Positions 34,860 through 44,422 of a DNA stretch of 64,000 nucleotides are shown here, in pieces (within the stretch, counting starts at the first letter, position 1; every line of letters starts with the position of its first letter). The notes beneath the pieces are model-generated. The model saw nothing but the letters and a program-made list of their open reading frames with translations, did not search any database and was not told the origin of the DNA. This DNA is from Paracoccus liaowanqingii (lineage in GTDB: Bacteria; Pseudomonadota; Alphaproteobacteria; Rhodobacterales; Rhodobacteraceae), in NCBI RefSeq assembly GCF_004683865.2, contig NZ_CP040764.1, positions 1-64,000 on the forward strand. The letters run 5' to 3'. A program made the position numbers and the translations under genes.

Positions 34860-37800
34860 ATGAATATCGACCTTTCGCGCCGCGGCTTTCTGAGGCTGGC
34901 GGGTGCGGGGGTTGCGGCAACGTCGCTTGGAGCCATGGGCTTCGGCAGCGCCGAGGCAGCGGAGGCCGCGCAGGTGCGCGCCTACAAGCTGGCCACGACG
35001 ACGGAAACACGCAACACCTGCCCCTACTGCTCGGTCGCTTGCGGGATCATCATGTATTCGCGCGGCGACGTGAAGGCCGGCGAGACCGCCGAGCTGATGC
35101 ATATCGAGGGCGACGCCGATCACCCGACGAACCGCGGAACGCTGTGCCCCAAGGGTGCGGCGCTGAAGGATTTCGTCCATGCGCCCACGCGCCTGACGCA
35201 TCCGCGCATCCGCCGCGCGGGCAGCGACCAGTTCGAGGAGATTTCCTGGGACGAGGCGCTGGACAAGATCGCCCGCGAGCTGAAGGACGACCGCGACGCC
35301 AACTTCATCGCCACGAACGATGACGGCACGCCGGTCAACCGCTGGACAACGACCGGCTTCCTGGCGGCCTCCGCCACCACGAACGAAACCGCATGGCTGA
35401 CCTACAAGACGGTCCGGTCCATGGGGATCGTCGGCTTCGACAATCAGGCGCGAGTCTGACACGGCCCTACGGTGTCCAGTTTGGGCCCGACATTCGGCCG
35501 TGGAGCGATGACCAATCCATGGACTGACATCAAGAACACCGACCTGGTGATCGTGATGGGCGGAAACGCCGCCGAAGCGCATCCCTGCGGCTTCAAATGG
35601 GTGACCGAGGCCAAGGCGCATCGCGGCGCCAAGCTGGTCGTGGTCGATCCCCGCTATACCCGCACCGCATCGGTGGCGGATTACTACGCGCCCATCCGTC
35701 CGGGCAGCGACATCGCCTTCCTGATGGGGGCGATCCGCTGGTGCATGGAGAACGACAAGGTGCAGTGGGACTATGTCCGCAACTACACCAACGCCTCGTT
35801 CCTGGTGCGCGAGGACTTCGGCTGGCAGGACGGGCTCTTCACCGGCTATGACGAGGAAAAGCGCGACTTCGACAAGGAAAGCTGGGACTACCAGTTCGGC
35901 GAGGACGGCTTCGCGCTGACCGATCCGACGCTTCAGGATCCGCGCTGCGTCTGGCAGATGCTCAAGAAGCATGTCGATGTCTACACGCCCGAATTCGTGG
36001 AAAACATCACCGGCACGCCGCGCGACAAGTTCCTGGATATCTGCGGAATGATCGGGGAATGCTCGGCCCCCGACAAGACGATGACCTCGATGTACGCGCT
36101 TGGCTGGACCCAGCATTCCAAGGGCGCGCAGAACATCCGCGGCATGGCGATGCTGCAGCTGATCCTGGGCAATATCGGCGTCCGGGGGGGGGCATGAACG
36201 CGCTGCGCGGGCATTCCAACATCCAGGGCCTGACCGATATCGGCCTGATGTCGAACCTGATCCCCGGCTATCTGAACATCCCGACCGAGGCCGAGGTCGA
36301 CTGGCAGACCTATCTGTCCACCCGCAGCTTCACCCCGCTGCGTCCGGGCCAGACCAGCTACTGGCAGAACTATCCCAACTTCATGGTCAGCTTCCTCAAG
36401 GCCATGTGGGGCGATGCCGCGACCGAGGAGAACGATTGGGCCTTCGACTACCTGCCCAAGCTGGACGTCCCGGCCTATGACATCCTGCGCATGTTCGAGC
36501 TGATGAACCATGACCGGGTGAACCTGTATTTCTGCCAGGGCTTCAACCCGCTCCTGTCCATCCCCAACCGGGAGAAGGTCACCACGGGCCTGTCCAAGCT
36601 GAAGATGCTGGTCGTGATGGACCCCCTGTCCACCGAGACCTCGCATTTCTGGCAGAACCACGGCGCGCATAACGACGTGGACACGGCCGCGATCCAGACC
36701 GAGGTGCTGGAGCTGCCCACGACCTGCTTCGCCGAGGACGAGGGCGCGCTGGTCAATTCGGGCCGCTGGCTGCAGTGGCACTGGCCGGGCGCGACGCCGC
36801 CGGGCGAGGCCAAGCACGACACCTGGATCATGGCGCAGATCTGGACGCGGGTGCGCGAGCTGTATCGGACCGAAGGCGGCGCCTTCCCCGATCCGATCGT
36901 GAACCTGTCCTGGGACTATGCCGATCCCGGAGAGCCGCATCCCGCAGAACTGGCGCGCGAGATGAACGGCCGCGCCCTGACCGACGTGACGGATCCGGCG
37001 ACGGGCGCGGTGGTGGTGCAGGCGGGCCAGCAGGTGTCCGGCTTCGGGCAGCTGCGGGCCGACGGCTCGACCATGGCGGGCTGCTGGATCTATGCCGGCA
37101 GCTGGACCGAGGAGGGCAACATGATGGCGCGGCGGGACAATTCCGATCCCGACGACGTGGGCATGTACCTGAACTGGGCCTTTGCCTGGCCCGCCAACCG
37201 GCGCGTGCTCTACAACCGCGCCTCGGCGGACATGAACGGCCAGCCCTGGGACGCGACGCGGCCCCTGGTGCAATGGGACGGCGAACGGTGGGGCGGCTAC
37301 GATGTCCCCGACATCGCGCCCACCGCGAACCCGTCCGAGGTCGGCCCCTTCATCATGAACCAGGAAGGGGTCTCGCGGCTCTTCACCCGGGGCATGATGC
37401 GCGACGGGCCCTTCCCGACGCATATGGAGCCCTTCGAAAGCCCGATGGCCAACGTGTTCAACCCGCGCATGCGCGGCAACCCGGTGGCCCGGATCTTCGA
37501 ATCCGACGTGGCGCGGCTTGGCGGCAGCGACGAATTCCCGTTCGTCGCGACCTCCTATCGCCTGACCGAGCATTTCCACTACTGGACCAAGCACAACCCG
37601 GTGAACGCCGCGTTGCAGCCCGAGTTCTTCGTGGAAATCAGCGAGGAGCTGGCGGCCGAACGCGGCATCACCAAGGGTGGTCGCGTGCGGGTCTGGGGCG
37701 CGCGGGGCCAGGTCTGGGCCAAGGCCGTGGTGACCAAGCGGATCAAGCCCATGACCTGCGACGGCAAGACCGTCCATGTCGTCGGCATCCCGCTGCACTG

Positions 37801-37939
37801 GGGCTTCATGGGGGCCGCCAAGAAAGGCTGGGGGCCCAACAGCCTGACGCCCTTCGTCGGTGACGCCAACACGGACACGCCGGAATTCAAGGCGTTCCTG
37901 GTCAACATCGAACCCGCCGCAGAGGAGCCGGTCGCATGA
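34860..37939 (+). CDS. fdnG: Formate dehydrogenase N alpha subunit, selenoprotein, with one-base frameshift
   Basis: Periplasmic molybdenum/tungsten enzyme oxidising formate. A Tat signal ([12 protein letters not shown]) starts the protein, then a 4Fe-4S site ([10 protein letters not shown] ... LCPKG). In-frame UGA at 35457-35459 encodes Sec200 in the family context [15 protein letters not shown] second break lies at nine G at 36184-36192: frame 0 stops at 36195-36197, while the true continuation ([19 protein letters not shown]) is one base back. Ten G would give the usual [12 protein letters not shown] and a 1026-aa protein, close to the known ~1015 aa. The rest of the molybdopterin domain is intact up to the 4-nt overlap with the beta-subunit gene. 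Confidence 0.9.
35457..35490 (+). promoter_or_regulatory. Sec codon UGA and putative bacterial SECIS hairpin
   Basis: The UGA is followed immediately by CACGGCCCTACGGTG. GGCCC (35463-35467) can pair with GGGCC (35483-35487) around a 15-nt loop, inside the 40-nt window downstream of UGA where SelB binds in bacteria. The exact loop fold is uncertain. Confidence 0.6.
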
Positions 37940-38934
37940 ACGATATGGCCAACAGCCCGACCACGGCGGTCTCGAACCCGCCCGTGCAGCCGACCGAGGC
38001 CTATTTCGATGCGCGCGACATCGTGCGCATCTCGGCCACCCGGAACGTGCCGCAACCCGACCGCCAGCTGGAGAAGCTGGCCAAGCTGATCGATGTGTCC
38101 AAATGCATCGGCTGCAAGGCCTGCCAATCCGCCTGCGTGGAATGGAACGACACGCATCCCGAGATCGAGGAGAACGTGGGGGTCTACGAGAACCCACACG
38201 ACCTGACGCCGAACATGTTCACCCTGATGCGCTTTGCGGAATGGGAGAACCCGGCGACGAACGATCTGGAATGGCTGATCCGCAAGGACGGCTGCATGCA
38301 TTGCGAGGATCCGGGCTGCCTCAAGGCCTGCCCGGCCCCCGGTGCCATCGTGCAGTATTCCAACGGGATCGTCGATTTCGTGAAGGACAACTGCATCGGT
38401 TGCGGCTATTGCGTCACCGGCTGTCCCTTCGACATCCCGCGCATCAGCCAGGTCGATCATAAAAGCTACAAGTGCACGCTCTGTTCGGATCGCGTCGCGG
38501 TGGGCCAGGGCCCTGCCTGTGCGAAGGCCTGCCCCACGCAGGCCATCGTCTTCGGCACCAAGGCCGACATGCAGGCCCATGCCGAGACGCGGATCGAGGA
38601 TCTGAAGTCGCGCGGCTACGAGAACGCAGGCCTCTACGACCCCGCGGGCGTCGGCGGCACGCATGTGATGTACGTGCTGCACCATGCCGACAAGCCGGGC
38701 ATCTACAACGATCTGGCTGAGAACCCCCGCATCTCGCCCATCGTCGAGGGCTGGAAGGGCGTCACCAAGACCGCCGGTCTGGCCGCCATCGGCCTGGCCG
38801 CCATCGGCGCCACGCTGCACGGGCTTCTGGCCCGCGGCAACGAGGTTGAGGAGCATGACACCGAGGCCGCCAAGACGCTGGTGGTCGAGGGTCGCGATCC
38901 CGACGAGCCGCATGACAAGGGGGGGCATCTCTGA
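37936..38934 (+). CDS. fdxH: Formate dehydrogenase N beta subunit (iron-sulfur)
   Basis: A 332-aa electron-transfer subunit. Four 4Fe-4S cysteine groups are visible, beginning [11 protein letters not shown] (Cys57, 60, 63, 67), [13 protein letters not shown] (from Cys120), [11 protein letters not shown] (from Cys153) and CTLC...CAKAC (from Cys180). A C-terminal helix ([20 protein letters not shown]) anchors it in the membrane beside the gamma subunit. It overlaps fdnG by 4 nt, and its last base is the first base of the gamma-subunit gene. Confidence 0.95.
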   Translation: MNDMANSPTTAVSNPPVQPTEAYFDARDIVRISATRNVPQPDRQLEKLAKLIDVSKCIGCKACQSACVEWNDTHPEIEENVGVYENPHDLTPNMFTLMRFAEWENPATNDLEWLIRKDGCMHCEDPGCLKACPAPGAIVQYSNGIVDFVKDNCIGCGYCVTGCPFDIPRISQVDHKSYKCTLCSDRVAVGQGPACAKACPTQAIVFGTKADMQAHAETRIEDLKSRGYENAGLYDPAGVGGTHVMYVLHHADKPGIYNDLAENPRISPIVEGWKGVTKTAGLAAIGLAAIGATLHGLLARGNEVEEHDTEAAKTLVVEGRDPDEPHDKGGHL

Positions 38935-39623
38935 TGGCGCCGCGCCCCTATTATTCGGAACGCGGCGACCGCATCGAAAGCCGTGCCCCGGTCGAGGTGA
39001 GTCGCTATCGCGGCTTCACCCGGGCCAACCACTGGGTCACGGCCTTCTGCTTGATCGCGCTGGCCCTGTCGGGGCTGGCGCTGTTCGACCCGGCCCTGTA
39101 CTTCCTGACCGCCCTCTTCGGCGGCGGGCAGATCACCCGCTGGATCCATCCGATCATCGGCGTGGCGCTGTTCGTCAGCTTCGCGCTGATGTTCATCCAG
39201 CTGTGGCGCCTGAACATGCCCAAGCCCGAGGACACGACCTGGGTCACCAAGATCGGCGACGTGGTCAAGGGCAACGAGGACAACCTGCCGGAACTGGGCA
39301 AGTACAATGCCGGGCAGAAATTCGTCTTCTGGGGCATGACCGGGCTGATCGTCGTGCTGATCGTCTCGGGCGTGCTGATCTGGCAGCAGGTCGTGGGCCA
39401 TCTGGTCAGCGTGCCGGTGCGCCGCGTCGCGGTGCTGGTGCATGCGCTGGCGGCGGTGGCGATCATCCTGGTCTTCATCATGCATGTCTATGCCGCCATC
39501 TGGACGCGCGGCACGCTGCGGGCGATGACCCGGGGCACCGTGACCGGCGGATGGGCCTGGCGCCATCACCGCAAATGGCTGCGAGAGATCGCCAGCCGCG
39601 ACACAAAGGGACCGGCAGAGTAA
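38934..39623 (+). CDS. fdnI: Formate dehydrogenase N gamma subunit (cytochrome b)
   Basis: A 229-aa membrane cytochrome b with four helices passing electrons to quinone. His33, His72, His170 and His184 have the same spacing (39 and 14 residues) as the four heme ligands of E. coli FdnI, in ANHW, WIHP, LVHA and IMHVYA. The start overlaps the stop of fdxH by 1 nt. A perfect 8-bp hairpin overlaps its stop codon. Confidence 0.95.
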   Translation: MAPRPYYSERGDRIESRAPVEVSRYRGFTRANHWVTAFCLIALALSGLALFDPALYFLTALFGGGQITRWIHPIIGVALFVSFALMFIQLWRLNMPKPEDTTWVTKIGDVVKGNEDNLPELGKYNAGQKFVFWGMTGLIVVLIVSGVLIWQQVVGHLVSVPVRRVAVLVHALAAVAIILVFIMHVYAAIWTRGTLRAMTRGTVTGGWAWRHHRKWLREIASRDTKGPAE

Positions 39624-39675
39624 TCTGCCGGCCACAACCGCCGACTGAACCCCCGAGGACCATCCCTGTGGCCGG
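39612..39675 (+). terminator. Overlapping hairpins between fdnI and fdhE
   Basis: CCGGCAGA-GTAA-TCTGCCGG (39612-39631) is an 8-bp perfect hairpin spanning the fdnI stop. CCGGCCACA (39628-39636) can instead pair with TGTGGCCGG (39667-39675). The two structures share bases and are mutually exclusive. They could lower expression of fdhE/selA/selB relative to the enzyme genes; neither has a T tract. Confidence 0.45.
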
Positions 39676-39692
39676 TCGGCCCGGAGACCTTC

Positions 39693-40607
39693 ATGACCCG
39701 CTTTCCCCAACCCGACCCCTCCGCGATCGGCGGCGTGCCCACCGCGCCCCTGGCCTTCCTGCCCGATCCGGCGCGGCTGTTTGCGACCCGCGCCAAGCGG
39801 CTGGACTTCCTGGCCGGGCACAGCGCCAATCTGGGGCCCTGGCTTGCCTTCCTGGGCAGGCTGTCGGACCTGCAGGCGCGGCTGGCCCGCGACCTGCCCC
39901 CCGCCACTCCCCTGTCCCCCGAGCGCGTGCAGCTGGCCCGCGAAAGCCGCATGCCGCCGCTGGACCGTCGGGCCGAGGCGACCGATCCGCAGCTGCACGA
40001 CATCCTGGACCGGGTGCTGACGGCGGCGGCTGATCTCGAGATGCCCGACCCTGCCCGGATGGCGCTGCTGGCGGTCAGTTCGGCCCCGCTTGGCGACCGG
40101 CACTGGCTGCTGGAGAACATCCTGTCCGACACCGTGCCCGAGGACAGCGTCGCCCCGCATCTGTTCGCGGCGTTGGCGGTGCAGCTGCACATGGCGCGCC
40201 GCGCCGCGACGCTGGAGGCGCGCCAGCTGGTCGCGATCCGCACCGGGGTCTGCCCCGCCTGCGGGGGGCGGCCCGCGACATCCTCGGTCATCGGGGTGGG
40301 CGATCTGGACGGCGTGCGCTATGCCGCCTGCGCCTGCTGCCAGACGCAATGGAACGAGGTGCGGCTGACCTGCCTCTGCTGCGGGTCCACCGCCGCGATC
40401 AGCTATCGCAGCGTCGAGACGACCGAGGCGACCGTCCGGGCCGAGGTCTGCGGCGATTGCGATTCGTGGGTCAAGATCCTCTACCAGAACAAGAACCACA
40501 GCCTGGAGCCGGTGGCGGATGACGTGGCCAGCTTGGGCCTCGATCTGATGATGAAGGACACCGGCCTTCGGCGCGGGGGCGTGAACCCCTTCCTGACCGG
40601 GTTCTGA
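39693..40607 (+). CDS. fdhE: Formate dehydrogenase accessory protein FdhE
   Basis: A 304-aa cytoplasmic protein needed for maturation or Tat export of formate dehydrogenase N/O. Rubredoxin-like cysteine pairs are visible in CPACGGRP, CACCQTQW, CLCCGS and CGDCDSWVKILYQ, matching FdhE. It follows the structural genes and shares one base with the selA start. Confidence 0.93.
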   Translation: MTRFPQPDPSAIGGVPTAPLAFLPDPARLFATRAKRLDFLAGHSANLGPWLAFLGRLSDLQARLARDLPPATPLSPERVQLARESRMPPLDRRAEATDPQLHDILDRVLTAAADLEMPDPARMALLAVSSAPLGDRHWLLENILSDTVPEDSVAPHLFAALAVQLHMARRAATLEARQLVAIRTGVCPACGGRPATSSVIGVGDLDGVRYAACACCQTQWNEVRLTCLCCGSTAAISYRSVETTEATVRAEVCGDCDSWVKILYQNKNHSLEPVADDVASLGLDLMMKDTGLRRGGVNPFLTGF

Positions 40608-41968
40608 TGTCGGGCTTTCGTGCGCTGCCCGCCGTCGACCAGCTGCTGGCCGCCCTGCCCGCGCTGGTCGAGGATCATGGCCGTCAGGCCGTGACGCAGG
40701 CCGCGCGCGCCCGGCTGGACGCGGCCCGCGCGGCCATCCGCGAGGGTGCCGACGGCGCCTCCGAGGCCGCGCGCCTGCCGCATCTGCTGGCCGCCGATCT
40801 GGCGGGGCAGGCCGCGACCCGGCTGCGGCCGATCCTGAACCTGACCGGCACGGTCCTGCACACCAATCTGGGCCGCGCGATCCTGGCAGACGAGGCCATC
40901 GCCGCCGCCCGCGCCGCCATGGCCGCGCCATTGGCCCTGGAATACGACCTTCAGACGGGCGGGCGCGGCCAGCGCGACGACCACCTGCGCGGGCTGCTGT
41001 GCGAGCTGACGGGGGCCGAGGACGCCACCATCGTCAACAACAACGCCGCCGCCGTGCTGATCGCGCTCAACACCTTCGGTCTGGGGCGCGACAGCCTCGT
41101 CTCGCGCGGCGAGCTGATCGAGATCGGCGGCGCCTTCCGCATGCCCGACATCATGGCCCGCGCCGGCACCCATCTGGTCGAGGTCGGCACCACCAACCGC
41201 ACCCATCCCCGCGACTATATGGATGCGATCACCGAGCGGACGGGCCTGATCCTCAAGGTCCACACCTCGAACTATCGCATCGAGGGCTTCACGACCGAGG
41301 TCGCGGCCCCCGATCTGGCGGCGCTGGCGAAGACGGCGGGCGTCATCATGATGAACGACCTTGGCGCCGGGTCGCTGGTCGATCTGTCCCGGTGGGGGCT
41401 GCGCCGCGAACCCACCGTGGCCGAGGCAGTGGCCGAGGGCGCCGACCTCATCACCTTCTCGGGCGACAAGCTCTTGGGCGGCCCGCAGGCGGGCTTCATC
41501 CTGGGCCGCCGCGACCTGATCGCCCAGATCAACAGGAACCCGATGAAACGCGCCCTGCGGCTGGACAAGATCCGCATCGCGGCGCTGGAGGCGACGCTGC
41601 GCCTCTATCGCGATCCCGACCGGCTGGACCGGCGCCTGCCGGTGCTGCGGATGCTGTCGCGCCCGCAGGCGGACATCGCCGCGCAGGCCGCGCGGCTGGC
41701 CCCGCAGGTGGCGGCGCTGCTGCCGGGTCACGCGGTGACGGCGACCGATTGCGCCAGCCAGATCGGCTCGGGCTCGCTGCCCACCGACACCATTCCCTCG
41801 GCAGGGCTGCGGATCACCGGGGCGGGGGGCGATGCGCCCGACCGGCTGGCCGCACGGCTGCGCGCCCTGCCCCGCCCGGTGCTGGGCCATATCCATGCGG
41901 GCGCGGTGATCCTGGACCTGCGCTGCCTCGGCGCCGACGGCGACCTGCTGGACGCACTGGCGCCATGA
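40607..41968 (+). CDS. selA: Selenocysteine synthase
   Basis: A 453-aa pyridoxal-phosphate enzyme converting Ser-tRNA(Sec) to Sec-tRNA(Sec) with selenophosphate. The conserved [17 protein letters not shown] is near residue 80, and the cofactor lysine is Lys288 in [13 protein letters not shown]. Length is within the family range of about 460. It overlaps selB by 4 nt (ATGA). The selenophosphate donor enzyme SelD must be encoded outside the window. Confidence 0.96.
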   Translation: MSGFRALPAVDQLLAALPALVEDHGRQAVTQAARARLDAARAAIREGADGASEAARLPHLLAADLAGQAATRLRPILNLTGTVLHTNLGRAILADEAIAAARAAMAAPLALEYDLQTGGRGQRDDHLRGLLCELTGAEDATIVNNNAAAVLIALNTFGLGRDSLVSRGELIEIGGAFRMPDIMARAGTHLVEVGTTNRTHPRDYMDAITERTGLILKVHTSNYRIEGFTTEVAAPDLAALAKTAGVIMMNDLGAGSLVDLSRWGLRREPTVAEAVAEGADLITFSGDKLLGGPQAGFILGRRDLIAQINRNPMKRALRLDKIRIAALEATLRLYRDPDRLDRRLPVLRMLSRPQADIAAQAARLAPQVAALLPGHAVTATDCASQIGSGSLPTDTIPSAGLRITGAGGDAPDRLAARLRALPRPVLGHIHAGAVILDLRCLGADGDLLDALAP

Positions 41969-43863
41969 TCGTCGGCACCGCAGGCCATATCGACCACGGC
42001 AAGACGGCGCTGGTGAAGGCGCTGACCGGCACCGATGCCGACCGCCTGGCCGAGGAGAAGGCGCGCGGCATCACCATCGACCTGGGCTTTGCCTATGCCG
42101 ACCTTGGCGGCGGCGCGGTCACCGGCTTCGTCGACGTGCCCGGCCACGAACGCCTGATCCACACCATGCTGGCGGGCGCGGGCGGCATCGATCTGGCGCT
42201 GCTGGTCGTGGCCTGCGACGACGGCGTGATGCCGCAGACGCGCGAGCATCTGGCGATCCTGGACCTGCTGGGCCTGCCGCGCGGGCTGGTCGCGCTGACC
42301 AAGGCCGATCTGGCCGACGACGCGCGGCGCACGCAGGTCACCGCCCAGATCCGCGAGACGCTGGCGGGCAGCGCGCTGGCCGATGCGCCCATCCTGCCCG
42401 TCTCGACCGTCACCGGCGAGGGGATCGAGGCCCTGCGCGCCGCCCTTCTGGCGGCCGAGGCCGAGACCACCGCCCGCGCGGCCCTTGGTCCCTTCCGGCT
42501 GGCGGTGGATCGCAGCTTCACCCTGCAGGGCGCGGGCACGGTCGTCACCGGCACCGTGCTGACCGGCCGCATCGCGGTGGGCGATGCGGTCACCGTCAGC
42601 CCCTCCGGCATCACCGCCCGCGTCCGCGCCATCCACGCCCAGAACCGCCCCGCGACCGAAGGACTGGCAGGCCAGCGCTGCGCCCTCAACCTGGCAGGCG
42701 AGGACGTGACCAAGGACGCGCTCCATCGCGGCGACATCGTCCTGAGCCCCGCGCTGCACGCCCCCACCGCCCGCATCGACGCCCGCCTGACCGTGCTGGC
42801 CGGAGAGCCGAAGCCCATCGGCACCTGGTTCCCCGCGCGCCTCCACAGCCACGCGGCCGAGGTCGGCGCCCGCATCGTGCCCCTGTCCGATCCCATCGCC
42901 CCGGGCGAGGCCGGGCCCGTCCAGATCGTGCTGGACCGCCCCATCGCCGCGGCCATCGGCGACCGCTTCATCCTGCGCGACGTCTCGGCCAGCCGCACCA
43001 TCGGCGGGGGCCGCTTCCTGGACCTGCGCCCCCCCGCCCGCAAGCGCCGCACGCCCGAACGCCTGGCCCTGATCGAGGCCGCCCGTGCCCCCGATCCTTT
43101 GACCGCTCTGCTGGCCATCGCGCCCCAGGACATGACCGTCTTCGCCCGCGACCGCAGCCTGTCCCCGGATCAGGCGCAGGCCGCGCTGGCAGCGGCGGGC
43201 GGCACGACCGTCGCGGGCCTCGCCCTGTCGCCCGCCCATCTGGACGCGCTGCGCACCGGCATCACCGAACATCTGACGCAATTCCACGAGGCCAATCCCG
43301 ACCTGCCGGGCCTGGGGCGCGAGCGCCTGCGCCTGGCGCTGACCCCACGCCTGCCCAAGGACGCCTTCCTCGCGCTGCTGCGCATCGAATCCGACGCGGG
43401 CCGCATCGTCCCGGACGGCGCCTTCCTGCGCCTGCCCGGCCACGAGGTCCGCCTGTCGCCCGAGGACGAGGCGATCTGGGACCGCATCCATCCCGCCCTT
43501 CTGGGCGATCTGCGCTATCGCCCGCCCCGGGTCCGCGATTTCGCGACCGAGTTCGGCGCGGACGAAAAGGACATCCGCCGCATCCTGCGCCTGACGCAGA
43601 AGCTGGGCCGCACCGACCAGATCGCGCATGACCATTTCTTCGCGCGCGAGGTCACCGCCGCCATGGTCGCCATCCTGCGCGACGTGGCGGACGCAACCCC
43701 GGACGGCTGGTTCACCGCCCCCCTCTTCCGCGACCGGGTTCAGAACGGCCGCAAGGTCGCCATCGAGATCTTGGACTTCTTCGACCGCCACGGCGTCACC
43801 CTGCGCAGGGGCGACCTGCGCCGCCTGAACCCGCACCGGCTGGACCTATTCGGAGAGGCTTAG
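41965..43863 (+). CDS. selB: Selenocysteine-specific elongation factor
   Basis: A 632-aa GTPase that delivers Sec-tRNA to the UGA codon. G-domain motifs are [14 protein letters not shown] (G1), GITIDLGFA (G2), DVPGHERL (G3) and TKAD (G4). The C-terminal winged-helix repeats that bind the SECIS hairpin are represented by [14 protein letters not shown] and the [20 protein letters not shown] segment. The stop overlaps the convergent Lrp-type gene by 18 nt. Confidence 0.96.
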   Translation: MIVGTAGHIDHGKTALVKALTGTDADRLAEEKARGITIDLGFAYADLGGGAVTGFVDVPGHERLIHTMLAGAGGIDLALLVVACDDGVMPQTREHLAILDLLGLPRGLVALTKADLADDARRTQVTAQIRETLAGSALADAPILPVSTVTGEGIEALRAALLAAEAETTARAALGPFRLAVDRSFTLQGAGTVVTGTVLTGRIAVGDAVTVSPSGITARVRAIHAQNRPATEGLAGQRCALNLAGEDVTKDALHRGDIVLSPALHAPTARIDARLTVLAGEPKPIGTWFPARLHSHAAEVGARIVPLSDPIAPGEAGPVQIVLDRPIAAAIGDRFILRDVSASRTIGGGRFLDLRPPARKRRTPERLALIEAARAPDPLTALLAIAPQDMTVFARDRSLSPDQAQAALAAAGGTTVAGLALSPAHLDALRTGITEHLTQFHEANPDLPGLGRERLRLALTPRLPKDAFLALLRIESDAGRIVPDGAFLRLPGHEVRLSPEDEAIWDRIHPALLGDLRYRPPRVRDFATEFGADEKDIRRILRLTQKLGRTDQIAHDHFFAREVTAAMVAILRDVADATPDGWFTAPLFRDRVQNGRKVAIEILDFFDRHGVTLRRGDLRRLNPHRLDLFGEA

Positions 43864-44316
43864 GCCCCCCTGCTCCACCACCGCCTCCATCGCCACATGG
43901 CTGGAGGTCGCATGCACATGCGGCAGCACCGAGATCCGCTCGGCCATGATCCGGCGATAGTCCGCCATGTCGCGCGAGCGCACCTTCAGCAGGTAATCGA
44001 ACCCCCCCGCGATCATGTAGCATTCCTCGACCTCGGGCACGGCGCGGATGGCCGTGTTGAACGCCTCCAGCGCCTTCTGGCGGGTGTCGCTGACGCGCAC
44101 CTCGACATAGGTCACATGGGTCAGGCCAAGCCGGACCGGCGACAGGATCGCGCGATATCCGGTGATCAGCCCGGCCTCCTCCAGCTGGCGGATGCGCAGG
44201 GCGACGGGGGTCTTCGACAGCCCCACCTTGCGCGCCAGTTCCGTCACCGGGATGCGGGCATTGGCCAGCAGCTCGGCCAGGATGCGGCGGTTGATCGGAT
44301 CCAGCAGGTCGGTCAT
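43846..44316 (-). CDS. putR: Lrp/AsnC-family regulator, probable PutR
   Basis: A 156-aa regulator with the AsnC helix-turn-helix (LLANARIPVTELARKVGLS, KTPVALRIRQLEEAGLI) and a ligand-sensing RAM domain (VEECYMIAGGFDYLLKVRSR). It is divergent from putA across 106 bp, the arrangement of the proline-responsive activator PutR in Rhodobacteraceae and Agrobacterium. Function as the putA activator is an inference from that position. Confidence 0.88.
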   Translation of the reverse strand: MTDLLDPINRRILAELLANARIPVTELARKVGLSKTPVALRIRQLEEAGLITGYRAILSPVRLGLTHVTYVEVRVSDTRQKALEAFNTAIRAVPEVEECYMIAGGFDYLLKVRSRDMADYRRIMAERISVLPHVHATSSHVAMEAVVEQGGLSLSE

Positions 44317-44422
44317 GTCAAGGCGCCATCATTTGGGACATCCGCCTGCATCCTGCCCCAAGATTGGTCACAACGTCCAGCCATGCCGCGCTATCCTCTC
44401 CATGCAACCAAGGGGGCCCGCC

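Noticed and set aside
35472..36197. Separate 241-aa gene after the first fdnG stop
   Set aside because: The sequence continues the formate dehydrogenase domain in the same frame after UGA, and Sec context and sel genes explain the stop.
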